A stretch of 64,000 bases of DNA from Nitrospiraceae bacterium (lineage in GTDB: Bacteria; Nitrospirota; Nitrospiria; Nitrospirales; Nitrospiraceae). Position 1 is the stretch's first letter. Each line of letters starts with the position of its first letter. Made by a program: the position numbers and the translations under genes. The DNA lies in the NCBI GenBank assembly GCA_035623075.1, contig DASPUC010000049.1, positions 115,177 to 179,176 of the forward strand, read 5' to 3'. Shown piece after piece: positions 1 to 8,562 of this stretch. The notes below the pieces were generated by a model, which was not told where the DNA came from, searched no databases, and worked only from the letters and a program-made list of their open reading frames with translations.

Positions 1-262
1 AGCGGTAATAGTCCACGATATCCGTAAATTCTTCAAAGAGATCGTTCGTAAATGATGGACCCGGCTGCTGCCTGGAGAAAGCCTTCCCTTCCTGTTCTCC
101 AAGGGTCTGACTCAGCAGAGCGGCGGTCCGGGCTTTCCATTTCGTCACCCGTTCGGTCCCCGCCACGGTGTTGAGATCTTCCGTGGTTCTCTTGGCGATC
201 TCGTCCAGCTCCTTCATTTGTTGCTGAATGGCAGCGAGCCCAAGCTGTAACTTTTCGGTCAT
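1..262 (-). CDS. Hypothetical helical protein, truncated by the window edge
   Basis: The start codon is at 262-260 and about 87 codons are visible before the reading frame leaves the window. The N-terminal 60 residues are rich in Gln, Glu and Lys without proline, suggesting a helical or coiled-coil segment; the visible end is acidic and aromatic (FTNDLFEEFTDIVDYYR). Its ATG overlaps the pdxA stop codon by four bases (ATGA), so it is probably co-translated as the last visible gene of the larC-exchanger-pdxA run. I do not recognise a family and infer no function. Confidence 0.6.
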   Translation of the reverse strand, partial: MTEKLQLGLAAIQQQMKELDEIAKRTTEDLNTVAGTERVTKWKARTAALLSQTLGEQEGKAFSRQQPGPSFTNDLFEEFTDIVDYYR

Positions 263-1314
263 GCTGATCCTTCCAGAGACGCAGTCCGTCTCTGCTTACG
301 GTCCCTTGCGAGCTTGGCCGCGAGCTTGACCGCTTCAAGCAGGCTGCCGTGGTCGGCAATTCCCTTCCCCGCAATATCGTAAGCAGTCCCGTGATCGACC
401 GAGGATCGAATGATCGGGAGTCCCACCGTGAGGTTGACGCAGGTGCCGAACGCCACGAGCTTGAGCGGAATCAATCCCTGATCGTGATACATCGCAACCA
501 CACCATCATAGTCGCCACGCGCCGCTTTGCCGAACAGCGTGTCAGCCGGTAACGGGTCGCTGGCCAGGATCCCCTGAGCCTGAGCTGCACGCGCGGCTGG
601 TCGGATGGCCGTCGCTTCTTCATCGCCGAAGAGGCCATGTTCTCCCGCATGAGGGTTCAACGCCGCCACCCCGATTTTCGGCTTCGGAACATGAAACAAC
701 TCGCTCAGGGCCCTGTGTGCAAGCCGAATAGCCTTTTCGATGCGCGCCTGCGTCAATACCGAAGGCAACTCCTTGATCGCCACGTGGGTTGTCACGAACA
801 TGATTTTGAGCGGCCCACCGACAATCATCATGCCGCTCTCCGGAGAATGCGTCAGGTCTGCCAACAATTCCGTATGGCCGGGATAATGGCAACCGGCCAT
901 GTTGATGGCTTCTTTGTTGATCGGAGCAGTGACGATGCCGTCGACGCAGCCGAGTTCTGCCAACCGGACCGCTTTCTTGATGAAGGCCACCGAAGCAGCA
1001 CCGGTCTCCGGTGCTGCGACTCCTACAGTGAAGTGTCCAAGCGGAGAATCGAGAGGATCGAGAACCGCCACCTGGCCCGGGCGAAATGAAGCGCCATCGT
1101 GGCCGGCAACCGGTACGACTTGGAGCTTGAGCTTCAACGACTTGATCGTCTGCTCCATCACCGGAATCGATCCGATGACGAGCGGACGGCACAACCGTCG
1201 CAATACCGTCCCTGAGAGCGCCTTGGCAATCACCTCAGGGCCAATCCCGGCTGGGTCGCCCATCGTCAGGCCCAAAAGCGGGCGTGTCTCCCCTCGTTGC
1301 CGTCGCTTTGCCAT
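259..1314 (-). CDS. pdxA: 4-hydroxythreonine-4-phosphate dehydrogenase PdxA
   Basis: The 351-residue product has the usual PdxA length. It oxidises 4-phosphohydroxy-L-threonine in the DXP-dependent route to pyridoxal phosphate. Diagnostic motifs are GDPAGIGPE near residues 19-27, a GHTE metal-ligand motif near 147, NPHAGEHG, the MYHDQGLIPLK segment carrying another metal-binding His, and DHGTAYDIAGKG near the C-terminus. A GGAG sequence lies just upstream of the ATG at 1314. It follows the exchanger gene after about 140 bp that contain an inverted repeat, and it overlaps the next gene by ATGA. Start and function are well supported. Confidence 0.96.
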   Translation of the reverse strand: MAKRRQRGETRPLLGLTMGDPAGIGPEVIAKALSGTVLRRLCRPLVIGSIPVMEQTIKSLKLKLQVVPVAGHDGASFRPGQVAVLDPLDSPLGHFTVGVAAPETGAASVAFIKKAVRLAELGCVDGIVTAPINKEAINMAGCHYPGHTELLADLTHSPESGMMIVGGPLKIMFVTTHVAIKELPSVLTQARIEKAIRLAHRALSELFHVPKPKIGVAALNPHAGEHGLFGDEEATAIRPAARAAQAQGILASDPLPADTLFGKAARGDYDGVVAMYHDQGLIPLKLVAFGTCVNLTVGLPIIRSSVDHGTAYDIAGKGIADHGSLLEAVKLAAKLARDRKQRRTASLEGSA

Positions 1315-1362
1315 GGTGCTCCTACCAACACACGCATCTGGGAAAATGGTTCATTTCGTCTA

Positions 1363-1439
1363 TCTGGTTAATTGGTTTGTCTGGTGCGAGGAAATCCGTG
1401 ACTCAAGAAGTTCCAACCAGAGAAACCAAACGAACCAGA
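1363..1439. repeat. Imperfect inverted repeat between exchanger gene and pdxA
   Basis: The left arm at 1363-1385 reads TCTGGTT-AA-TTGGTTTG-TCTGGT, and the right arm at 1416-1439 is its imperfect reverse complement. They could form a long stem around a loop of about 30 bases in the transcript between two co-directional genes. No T-run follows, so it is not a classical terminator. It may be a dispersed repetitive palindrome or an mRNA-stabilising element. Confidence 0.55.
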
Positions 1440-1455
1440 CCAACCGTCTCAGCCA

Positions 1456-2463
1456 TCACCAGCCGTAGAGATAGATGCCATACCCTATATAAAGGAGGGC
1501 ACTCCCGCCGAGCAACCAGGGTCGCCAGCAGCCTCCCCACGCTGCCTGGAGCAGACAAGAAGTTGCGGCAATCACCGCGAGCACCATGGTTACCAGCACT
1601 GTCGGTTTCAACGCCCACTCCGTTCCTAGAAGTCCCACTGAAACCGGGAATGTCCCTTGAAACACCATCGCACCGGTCACATTACCGACGGCCAGTCGGT
1701 CTTTCTTCCTATAGAGCCATAAAAAACTGTTGGACATCTCTGGTAATTCCGTCGCGAGCGGCGCGACTAACAAAGACAAGATTAATGGTGACAGTGCCAG
1801 CGTGCCAGCTATCGTTTCCGCGGCAGAGATGAAAAGATGGGCGCCGAGAATGAGCCCGATCAACCCAGCCACACCCTGGAGGCCAATCATCGAATAGGGC
1901 GGGGTTGCGGAAGCTTTTGAGAAGATGAGCGGCTCGATCCCCCCCTCTCCAACCTCGTCGTTCTCGCTGAACTTCAGCGTCATATAATAGAGATACAGCC
2001 CCATGAGTCCCGCTGCCGCCGCTGCGTGAATGAGCCGGGACGACACGAAGACACAGGCGATCGCGACGCCATAGGCGACCGAAAAGAAGGAAAGGTCGAC
2101 AGTGATATCCGTATAATTCAGATGGAACGTACGACCCCGTTTCCCCATCCGAGCATAGACCAGGAGCAGGGTTGCCAGGATGGGAATTACCAGCGTGCTG
2201 AGCATAAAGGGGGCGCCGAGAATCGCTCCAAGACCCACTTCCGTTTGTTCGCGTCCCGTACCAAAGAAGATCGCAATGATGGGGATCGATGTCTCAGGCA
2301 ACGTCGTGCCCAGCGCAGCGAGAACGCTGCCGACTGCGCCCTCGGACAAGTTGAACCTTTTGCCCAGCCACTCGATCGCGTTGGTGAAGAGGGCACAACC
2401 TCCGAGCGTCACGACGATTGAGAGAAGGAACAGTCCGCTATAGAACAGCACCGTCACAGTCAA
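1456..2463 (-). CDS. Sodium/calcium exchanger family membrane protein
   Basis: This 335-residue protein is strongly hydrophobic, with about ten predicted membrane segments. Two inverted alpha-repeat motifs typical of the Ca2+/cation antiporter (CaCA) family are visible: GSVLAALGTTLPET near residues 46-59 and LLVAPLATELPEMSNS near 230-245. The paired acidic residues in these motifs coordinate the cation in known exchangers. It probably exports Ca2+ or another divalent cation in exchange for Na+ or H+ at the inner membrane. The ATG overlaps the larC stop by four bases, so it is translationally coupled to a nickel-cofactor gene; a role in metal homeostasis is therefore possible but unproven. Confidence 0.85.
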   Translation of the reverse strand: MTVTVLFYSGLFLLSIVVTLGGCALFTNAIEWLGKRFNLSEGAVGSVLAALGTTLPETSIPIIAIFFGTGREQTEVGLGAILGAPFMLSTLVIPILATLLLVYARMGKRGRTFHLNYTDITVDLSFFSVAYGVAIACVFVSSRLIHAAAAAGLMGLYLYYMTLKFSENDEVGEGGIEPLIFSKASATPPYSMIGLQGVAGLIGLILGAHLFISAAETIAGTLALSPLILSLLVAPLATELPEMSNSFLWLYRKKDRLAVGNVTGAMVFQGTFPVSVGLLGTEWALKPTVLVTMVLAVIAATSCLLQAAWGGCWRPWLLGGSALLYIGYGIYLYGW

Positions 2464-3665
2464 TTCTTGCTCCTGACGGCCTTGCTCTTGGCGAACGCCA
2501 CCATCGCTTCTTCCAGCACATCCTTCACTGGTCGTCCCGTCCGGTCCGCAATCCGCTTGCAGTCAATGTACTCCGGCGCCGCCTTGTCCTTCGTCACGTC
2601 CGCTGCGGCAATTTTGATCCTGACTGAACCGCCACGCACTCGTACCGAGAGAAAACGCCGCGGTAGAATCTGCCGGTTGATCTGTTGAACCCGCACTCCC
2701 AAGGCCGTCGTCTCCATGAACAGCACGTCGAGCACCGGATCCACATCCGCGGGAGCCACGAGACACGTCACGAGGACTCCGGGCCGACCCCGTTTCATGA
2801 TGACCGGAGTAAGCGTCACATCAAGCGCCCCGCGGGTAAACAACTGCTCCATCACATGTTCATAGGTCTGGGGGTTCACATCATCAAGATTGGTTTCGAT
2901 CTGGAGAATCGTATCTTGTTCACGTCCCGTTCGGGCGGTTGATCGCGCCAAAAACACACGCAACACGTTCGGCCAGTCGTCAGGATTCCAGTCTGCCGCT
3001 CCATACCCCACCGCTGTTGGCATCATCGCAGGCATGGGACCGAATTCCGACGTCAGTGTTCTCAGTAGTGCGAGACCTGTCGGCGTTGTTAGCTCCCGCC
3101 TCGGCCCCGCGCTATAAATCGGAATGCCCTTCGCCAACGCCGCGACCGCCGGCCCCGGCACCGGGAGAATTCCGTGGATGGACTGCACTGTTCCTCCACC
3201 CACGTTGACAGGGGAGGCCGTAATCCGGGTCACACCCAAGAGATGACAGCCCAACACCCCCCCGACGACGTCGACAAACGAGTCCAACACGCTCACTTCA
3301 TGAAAATGCACCTTGGCCTTCGCGACTCGGTGCGCCTGCCCCTCGGCTTCTGCGAGGCGTTCGAAGACAGCCCAGCTTTGTTCCTTCACGGTCTCGGGCA
3401 AACGACTGGCTGTCAGGATGTGATGGATGCGCTTTAATGGCAGCGGTTCATGCAGCCCTTTGCGGACGATGACGCTGACCTTTGTTGCGTGCAACGCCCC
3501 TCGCCGGACACGACGCTTTTTGAGAGTGAATCCTGGCAGACGCAGACTACCCAATCCTTTCACCAGTTGTGAAAATGGCACCCCCAAGTCCACGAGGGCG
3601 CCGAGGACCATGTCCCCACTGACACCAGAGAAACAGTCGAAATGAAGATGCGCTCCCACTGACAA
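2460..3665 (-). CDS. larC: Nickel pincer cofactor biosynthesis protein LarC
   Basis: The 401-residue product matches full-length LarC, which uses CTP to insert nickel into the pyridinium-3,5-bisthiocarboxylic acid mononucleotide cofactor of lactate racemase and related enzymes. The N-terminus HFDCFSGVSGDM (about residues 8-19) and the His-rich HFHEVSVLDSFVDVVGG segment (about 124-140) are family signatures. In some lactobacilli larC is read through a programmed frameshift; here one uninterrupted frame covers the protein. It is translationally coupled to the downstream exchanger gene. No larE or larA is visible in the window. Confidence 0.93.
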   Translation of the reverse strand: MSVGAHLHFDCFSGVSGDMVLGALVDLGVPFSQLVKGLGSLRLPGFTLKKRRVRRGALHATKVSVIVRKGLHEPLPLKRIHHILTASRLPETVKEQSWAVFERLAEAEGQAHRVAKAKVHFHEVSVLDSFVDVVGGVLGCHLLGVTRITASPVNVGGGTVQSIHGILPVPGPAVAALAKGIPIYSAGPRRELTTPTGLALLRTLTSEFGPMPAMMPTAVGYGAADWNPDDWPNVLRVFLARSTARTGREQDTILQIETNLDDVNPQTYEHVMEQLFTRGALDVTLTPVIMKRGRPGVLVTCLVAPADVDPVLDVLFMETTALGVRVQQINRQILPRRFLSVRVRGGSVRIKIAAADVTKDKAAPEYIDCKRIADRTGRPVKDVLEEAMVAFAKSKAVRSKN

Positions 3666-3746
3666 GCCTTTCAGTCGTTCAGCCGGAATCCCGCGGAGCC
3701 ATCTTACCCAAGGCGCTCTGGAACGGCAATCTGCGCGGAACGATCG

Positions 3747-3775
3747 TTGACAGCATCTCGGTACTGTGTTATCCC
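3747..3775 (+). promoter_or_regulatory. Sigma-70-like promoter for the secreted protein gene
   Basis: TTGACA at 3747-3752 is followed by a 17-base spacer and TATCCC at 3770-3775. The -35 box is perfect and the -10 box weak. Transcription would begin near 3782, about 35 bases before the ATG at 3818. Confidence 0.45.
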
Positions 3776-3817
3776 CTCAGCGCCGCGACTGTCGGAGATG
3801 TTTTTCTCATCCCTGTT

Positions 3818-4363
3818 ATGAACACCTGGTACAAGCCCTTCCGGTGGCACCGATTGTGTTCTCGCTCGTTGACATGGCGCGGACTGTCATTTCTGTTCTG
3901 CGCCACAGTCGCCCTGTCGACCACGACGGAGGTGCAGGCCAAAGCCAAGCCGCAAATTCCCCGTCCAGAGCCGGAGCTGAAAATCCTCGAACTCAAAGTC
4001 ACGCCGAATCCCTATACGATCGCCGGCGGTGCGTTGGAGTTTTCTGCGGTGATTCAATTGCCCAAGGAATTGAATGGGGGGACCATCCTCGAGCTTTCGT
4101 CTCTCGTCACCTCTCCCTCAAAAACATCCCTCCGGTTTCTCAACACTCGAAAACCAGTAGAGCCCCATACCACCACGGGCGGAGCCGATCCTCCGCGAAT
4201 CTCGCTCGTGCTGACATGGGATGGCTTCGACCACAAGAAACAACCGGCTGTACCGGGCATCTATGCATTCGAAGTTCGGGCGAAACTGCTGGAGAACGGG
4301 GAGAAGGGACCGCGGACGATCATGGTCTCGTGGCCGAAACGAGGCACGATAGAGGTCAGGTAG
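3818..4363 (+). CDS. Hypothetical secreted protein
   Basis: The 181-residue product begins with a basic stretch and a hydrophobic core (SFLFCATVALSTTTEVQA), consistent with a long signal peptide cleaved near residue 41. The mature part contains alternating beta-type sequence (KILELKVTPNPYTI, ALEFSAVIQL, GIYAFEVRAKLL) that could form one immunoglobulin-like or FlgD-Ig-like sandwich. The gene sits on the opposite strand between larB and larC and converges on larB across a palindromic repeat. I recognise no catalytic motif and assign no function. Confidence 0.7.
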   Translation: MNTWYKPFRWHRLCSRSLTWRGLSFLFCATVALSTTTEVQAKAKPQIPRPEPELKILELKVTPNPYTIAGGALEFSAVIQLPKELNGGTILELSSLVTSPSKTSLRFLNTRKPVEPHTTTGGADPPRISLVLTWDGFDHKKQPAVPGIYAFEVRAKLLENGEKGPRTIMVSWPKRGTIEVR

Positions 4364-4368
4364 CGTGC

Positions 4369-4435
4369 AGCGATCAGCTGTCAGTGACCGAGAGGGGGAT
4401 GCTTCGACCGTGCTGATTGCTGATGGCTGACAGCT
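4369..4435. repeat. Palindromic repeat, AGCGATCAGCTGTCA family (copy 1)
   Basis: AGCGATCAGCTGTCA at 4369-4383 is matched by an inverted counterpart ending TGACAGCT at 4428-4435. The same 15-mer recurs at 29201-29215, also paired with an inverted arm. The repeat lies between convergent genes and includes the last codons of larB, so it may act as a bidirectional transcription end or be an inserted repetitive palindrome. Confidence 0.65.
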
Positions 4436-5187
4436 CCTTGTACTCCGAGCGCATTAATGCGATGCGCCAAACACCCGGCTCCGAAACCGTTATCGATGTT
4501 CATCACTCCGACACCTGCCGCACAGGAATTCAGCATCGTTAACAAGGCCGCCAACCCGCCGAAGCTTGCCCCGTAGCCTCGGCTCGTCGGCACGGCGATC
4601 ACCGGATAATCCACCAATCCTCCAACGACGCTCGGCAGGACTCCGTCCATTCCTGCAACAACGATTGCGACCTTCGCTTCGATCAGGCGATGCTGACGCT
4701 CCAATAAGCGATGGATCCCCGCCACTCCCACATCGTAGAGAGTTTCGACATGACTCCCCATCACCTCAGCCGTAACTTTCGCCTCTTCTGCAACCGAGAT
4801 ATCGGACGTCCCGGCCGTGATGACGAGGACATGACCGCGTCGGGGTCGGTTCAGTTCTCGGATGGCCACGATCCGCGCCGCCTCGTGATAGACCGCGCGG
4901 CGATCGAGTCGTTTGATGATCGTCGCCACCTCTTTCGTTGCGCGTGTGGCTAGGAACGGACGATGGTGACTCAACAGGGATCGCGCGATCACGCGAATCT
5001 GCGCCGGTGTTTTCCCCTCACAAAAAATAACTTCCGGGAATCCCTGACGCAACGACCGATGGTGATCGAGAGAGGCAATCCCCAAATCTTCATACGGCAG
5101 GGTGCGCAAATGTTTTAGCGCCGTCTCGATCGAGAGCGTGCCGCTCCGGACCTTGGCGAGGAGCTGTCGGAGCTTCGTCGGACTCAC
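4381..5187 (-). CDS. larB: Nickel pincer cofactor biosynthesis protein LarB
   Basis: LarB carboxylates and hydrolyses nicotinic acid adenine dinucleotide, the first step towards the nickel pincer nucleotide. The 268-residue product has the expected N-terminal segment (LRQLLAKVRSGTLSIE) and a PurE-like carboxylase domain over about residues 130-245, including MDGVLPSVVGGL and PTSRGYGASFGGL. Its ATG overlaps the gpsA stop (ATGA). The last about 15 residues are encoded inside a palindromic repeat, so the C-terminus may have been altered by that repeat. The partner larC lies about 1 kb further on, beyond a plus-strand gene. Confidence 0.93.
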   Translation of the reverse strand: MSPTKLRQLLAKVRSGTLSIETALKHLRTLPYEDLGIASLDHHRSLRQGFPEVIFCEGKTPAQIRVIARSLLSHHRPFLATRATKEVATIIKRLDRRAVYHEAARIVAIRELNRPRRGHVLVITAGTSDISVAEEAKVTAEVMGSHVETLYDVGVAGIHRLLERQHRLIEAKVAIVVAGMDGVLPSVVGGLVDYPVIAVPTSRGYGASFGGLAALLTMLNSCAAGVGVMNIDNGFGAGCLAHRINALGVQGAVSHQQSARSKHPPLGH

Positions 5188-6203
5188 GATGCACCCTTCT
5201 CCGCTTTGGCTTCTCGCTCCATCAAGTCAGTGACAGCTCGACGGCAGGATTTCCCCTCGAACAACACGGCGTTCACTTCCTGCACAATCGGCATTTCCAC
5301 TCGATGCCGAAGGGCGAGCCCCTGTGCCGCCTTGGCGGTCCGCACCCCTTCAGCCACGGCATGCATCCCACTCAGGATTGCCTCCAGCCGCTCCCCTTGC
5401 CCCAATCGCATACCAACCATATGATTGCGGCTCAAGGCCCCTGTACAGGTCAAGACCAGATCGCCGACCCCCGACAACCCGTAAAACGTGCGCGGATCGG
5501 CCCCCATGGCCGTGCCGAGACGCACCATTTCCGCCAAGCCTCTGGTGATCAATGCTGCTCTCGCGTTGTGGCCGAGCCCAAGCCCATCGACGATCCCGGC
5601 CGCCAGCGCCATCACGTTCTTCAATGCGCCGCCCAATTGGACACCTATCACATCGTGGTCCGCATATACGCGCAATGTCGATGACATCAAAATCGACTGG
5701 AATCGGTTGACGACCGCGATGTTTTTTCCCGCCAGACACAGCGCGGTTGGTTGCCCTCGACTGACTTCCGTCGCAAAGCTTGGCCCGGATAACACCATCA
5801 ACGACTGGTGACACGATCGTGGAAGCACATCCTCCATAACTTGAGTAATCAGCTTCAACGTATCTTCTTCAACCCCTTTGGTCGCGCTGATGATGGGTGT
5901 CTCATCGGAAAGCACGGGGGCCAGCTGTTGCATAACCGTTCGAGCGACGTGCGACGGAACCGCGAACAGGATGGTCTCGCATCCTTCCGTTGCCTGCACC
6001 AAGGAATTGGTGACCTTCAGCGTGTGCGGCAGCGCCACACCAGGTAAGAACCGAGAGTTCTCATGCGCGAGGTCGATCGCATCGACGACCTCTCTCTCGT
6101 AGGCCCAGAGTTGGACGGAGAGCCCTTTCTGAGACAAATGCTTGGCCAGTGCCGTTCCCCACGCTCCGGCACCGATCACCGTGATCCGATTCATAGCTGG
6201 CAT
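5184..6203 (-). CDS. gpsA: Glycerol-3-phosphate dehydrogenase [NAD(P)+]
   Basis: GpsA reduces dihydroxyacetone phosphate to sn-glycerol 3-phosphate for phospholipid synthesis. The 339-residue protein has the Rossmann motif GAGAWGTALA at about residues 11-20, SATKGVEE with a conserved Lys near 113, and the GGALKNVMALAAGIVDG and GLGHNARAALITRG substrate-binding segments. A second in-frame ATG (residue 4) is an alternative start; no strong ribosome site distinguishes them. It leads a minus-strand unit with larB. Confidence 0.96.
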   Translation of the reverse strand: MPAMNRITVIGAGAWGTALAKHLSQKGLSVQLWAYEREVVDAIDLAHENSRFLPGVALPHTLKVTNSLVQATEGCETILFAVPSHVARTVMQQLAPVLSDETPIISATKGVEEDTLKLITQVMEDVLPRSCHQSLMVLSGPSFATEVSRGQPTALCLAGKNIAVVNRFQSILMSSTLRVYADHDVIGVQLGGALKNVMALAAGIVDGLGLGHNARAALITRGLAEMVRLGTAMGADPRTFYGLSGVGDLVLTCTGALSRNHMVGMRLGQGERLEAILSGMHAVAEGVRTAKAAQGLALRHRVEMPIVQEVNAVLFEGKSCRRAVTDLMEREAKAEKGAS

Positions 6204-6509
6204 GATGAGTAGGATGCCCTAAGTGGCGTGTAGTCAGTGGGCAGCGTGGATTCTCCGAACTGGTGCTAGCCGCGCGGATTATAGGAAGCTGGTTTTCCCC
6301 TGTCAACGAACAGGCTTGTCCACCAATGCACCAATCACCCTACAGTCAACGTTGCCCTGACTCATAAGCAATCCCACATATAGCGTTAGCAACGCGCCTA
6401 GATTGGCACACGGCTTGCTCCAGTTCGTCTGGATATCACATTTCCCTTCGCGCTCGATCGGTCGGCCTTTAGGATGGAAGTGTATCGAGATGGAATTCGG
6501 AGGATCCCC
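6204..6509. other. Intergenic region between divergent gpsA and outer-membrane gene
   Basis: About 300 bp separate the divergent starts. I see no convincing gene, repeat or strong promoter pair. The long reverse-strand frame that continues into the neighbouring gene is its antisense shadow. Confidence 0.5.
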
Positions 6510-7220
6510 ATGAAGACCGTTCGCTTCAGCACGGCGCTGCTCGTAGGTGTCTTCCTCCTGTTTTTCCTTGCGCAAAGCACCATCGAGCCGTCGACTGTAG
6601 AGGCGGAATCGTATTTTGCCGGACAGGTCGGTTACGCTTTCCCACAGAGTTTGAGTAATGGAAAAGTGACGCAAGATGGTTTCGGAGGACTCGACATCTC
6701 CGACCAACCCCTGAAGAATTCTCCCATGGTCGGCGCGAAACTCGGACACTACTTCACGCGGATTCGATGGCTTGGGGTCGAGACAGAGGTCACCTATTCG
6801 AACCCGCACATCAAACAAAGCTCAATTACCTTTAGCGGTCCTGGGGGACCTCCGGTGACCAGCCCCATCTTGGCAGGTGTTACTCAGCGCATGATTATGT
6901 GGTCGCCGTTGACGTTACTCGCTCGTTATCCGGGACAACGTCTTCAGCCCTATGTGGGTGTCGGTCCCGCGCTATTCTTCGCCCACCTGAATGGCCCAAC
7001 GGCACCCCCAGGCCAATCGGGAACCGCCATCGGATTGAATGCGGAGGCTGGACTTCGCTATTACGTCACGAGGCATTGGTCTCTGTCGACGGAAGGCAAG
7101 TACAATCTCGCGCGAATCGGTTACACCTCCAACGATAGTAACCCGAACGCCGACCCCTTCGGTTTCAGAGCTACCTATAGCGTCGTCACTGTCTCGTTGG
7201 CACTCGCCTATCACTTCTGA
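6510..7220 (+). CDS. Outer-membrane beta-barrel protein
   Basis: The product is 236 residues from the ATG at 6510, which has a good GGAGGA ribosome site; an in-frame ATG at 6474 lacks one. A signal peptide (LLVGVFLLFFLAQST, cleavage near AEA) is followed by YFAGQVGYAFPQ and repeated amphipathic strands (GAKLGHYFT, WLGVETEVTYS, LQPYVGVGPALFFA, GLNAEAGLRYYVT) ending in aromatic AYHF. This fits the OmpA/OmpW-like small eight-strand barrel superfamily, with a terminal Phe for outer-membrane assembly. The specific ligand is unknown. Confidence 0.82.
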   Translation: MKTVRFSTALLVGVFLLFFLAQSTIEPSTVEAESYFAGQVGYAFPQSLSNGKVTQDGFGGLDISDQPLKNSPMVGAKLGHYFTRIRWLGVETEVTYSNPHIKQSSITFSGPGGPPVTSPILAGVTQRMIMWSPLTLLARYPGQRLQPYVGVGPALFFAHLNGPTAPPGQSGTAIGLNAEAGLRYYVTRHWSLSTEGKYNLARIGYTSNDSNPNADPFGFRATYSVVTVSLALAYHF

Positions 7221-7319
7221 TCCCGATTCTCCCCACCCAAATTCCAACTAGCAAACCGATGCTGGTCCGTGTAGCTTATGAGTCTGGCGGAGAATTACTG
7301 ATCTGCAGGAAAACGACCG

Positions 7320-7670
7320 ATGAAGACCTGTCCCTCCTGCCAGCGACAACAGGCAGACCTGAATCGCTATTGTGTCGGCTGCGGACGACAGTTCGATGAC
7401 GCACCACCGACCCCTTCCACACCAAGGGATACCACGCCGGAGGCTCTGAACCTTCAAGTACTCTATGGGATGGTGGGGGTGCTCGTCCTTGCGATTCTGT
7501 TTCCGCCGTGGGAAACACCTCCGTCACAGGCTCCGGATTTTCTTAGCATGCATTTCATCCTGGATCCCCCGACCCCCGACGCGGTGGTGAGTCGTCTTCT
7601 CCTGACGATCGAGCTCGTCACGATCGCCATCGCCGGCCTCTACGCATCGTTTCTGTTCAGAAAGAGATAG
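7320..7670 (+). CDS. Zinc-ribbon membrane protein
   Basis: The 116-residue product starts MKTCPSCQRQQADLN and has two CxxC knuckles (CPSC near residues 4-7 and CVGC near 18-21) forming a zinc ribbon. A Pro/Thr-rich linker leads to two hydrophobic segments (about 45-60 and 92-112). The topology suggests a cytoplasmic ribbon on a small membrane protein; function is unknown. It converges on the arginine dihydrolase gene across an imperfect palindrome. Confidence 0.75.
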   Translation: MKTCPSCQRQQADLNRYCVGCGRQFDDAPPTPSTPRDTTPEALNLQVLYGMVGVLVLAILFPPWETPPSQAPDFLSMHFILDPPTPDAVVSRLLLTIELVTIAIAGLYASFLFRKR

Positions 7671-7671
7671 C

Positions 7672-7750
7672 AGGCAAGAGGTTCGCGGCGAGGGGCGAGA
7701 GGCCGGTCGTGGATCAAATCCCATCGCCTCTGGCCCCCTGCCTCTTGCTC
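7672..7750. repeat. Imperfect palindrome between convergent genes
   Basis: GCAAGAGG at 7674-7681 pairs with CCTCTTGC at 7741-7748, and the inner GGGGC-AGAGG segment pairs with CCTCT-GCCCC. It fills the space between two convergent genes and may terminate transcription from both sides, although neither side has a clear T-run. Confidence 0.5.
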
Positions 7751-7761
7751 CGAGCCCCAAT

Positions 7762-8562
7762 TCAATCAAGAGCCAGTGTTAGGCACTTAGCGGACCCACC
7801 GGATTTCATGAACTCGCTCAGGGGGACGGGGTGGGGGCGATAGCCTCGCTCCTCAAGGAGCCGTTCGGTCCCGGCACATCCGGCGGGAAGAACCACGTGT
7901 TTTCCGACGCAGATCGCGTTACAGGCGAATTTGAGCGCATCCGCTTCGGATACGGCGAGTTGTTGGTGCGGTGCGATCCGGTCGGCAATCGCCGCCTGTC
8001 CGTATCGATCAAAGGCAGCAGGGAAGTAGAGAAGCTCGCCCCCACTCAACGGACAAAAGCAAGTATCGAGATGATAATACCGACTGTCCACAAGCTCGAG
8101 CGGAATGATCTCTCGATTGAACCACTCGCTGAGAAACGGAAAGGCTCGGATCTCTGACCGTTGACGGTACCCCCCGAACCATGCATCAGGAAACCCAAGG
8201 AGATCGCCGGCTCCTTCGAAGAACAACTCCTTTTCCAACGACAAGACCTCGAACCCGTTCGTGCGGAACCAGTCTTCAAACCACGCCTCTTCCGGTTGTC
8301 GTTCGGCATAACGAAATCGACTGGGAACGGCTCGGCGTCCCACCACGAGGCCGGCATTCGCCGTGAAAACGAGATCGGGCAACCCGGGCACTGGATTCAT
8401 ACGTTCCAGCACGGCGCCAACATCTTGCTCGAGAACCTGCATCAAACCATGCCACTGTCGAACAGCCTGGTCTCGGTTCACGGTATTCGATCGGCGCATC
8501 CAGGGGTTGATTTCATACTCGATGCCGAAATAGTCGGGGGGACAGACCAGCAGACGACTCAT
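7762..8562 (-). CDS. ArgZ-type arginine dihydrolase (amidinotransferase fold)
   Basis: The 266-residue product resembles the N-terminal domain of cyanobacterial ArgZ/AgrE, which hydrolyses arginine to ornithine, CO2 and two NH3. Visible signatures are EINPWM (Asn19), FTANAGLV (Asn69), FFEGAGD (Glu116, Asp120), the catalytic His in YYHLDTCFCPL (His164) and the catalytic Cys in GGSAKCLTL (Cys260, six residues from the end). I chose the ATG at 8562 because it overlaps the upstream stop by ATGA; a longer frame from 8688 lacks family similarity. Dimethylarginine hydrolase is a less likely alternative. Function is inferred from motifs and the ornithine cyclodeaminase-like neighbour. Confidence 0.82.
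   Translation of the reverse strand: MSRLLVCPPDYFGIEYEINPWMRRSNTVNRDQAVRQWHGLMQVLEQDVGAVLERMNPVPGLPDLVFTANAGLVVGRRAVPSRFRYAERQPEEAWFEDWFRTNGFEVLSLEKELFFEGAGDLLGFPDAWFGGYRQRSEIRAFPFLSEWFNREIIPLELVDSRYYHLDTCFCPLSGGELLYFPAAFDRYGQAAIADRIAPHQQLAVSEADALKFACNAICVGKHVVLPAGCAGTERLLEERGYRPHPVPLSEFMKSGGSAKCLTLALD

Noticed and set aside
33..374. Long reverse-strand frame over the left edge and the pdxA end
   Set aside because: It overlaps the pdxA and the truncated gene in another frame and has an Arg/Ser-rich shadow composition.
620..1192. Large minus-strand frame inside pdxA
   Set aside because: It is a shifted-frame shadow of pdxA, whose motifs are all in the annotated frame.
6303..6818. Minus-strand frame across the outer-membrane gene start
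   Set aside because: It runs antisense to the barrel gene and lacks a ribosome site or domain.
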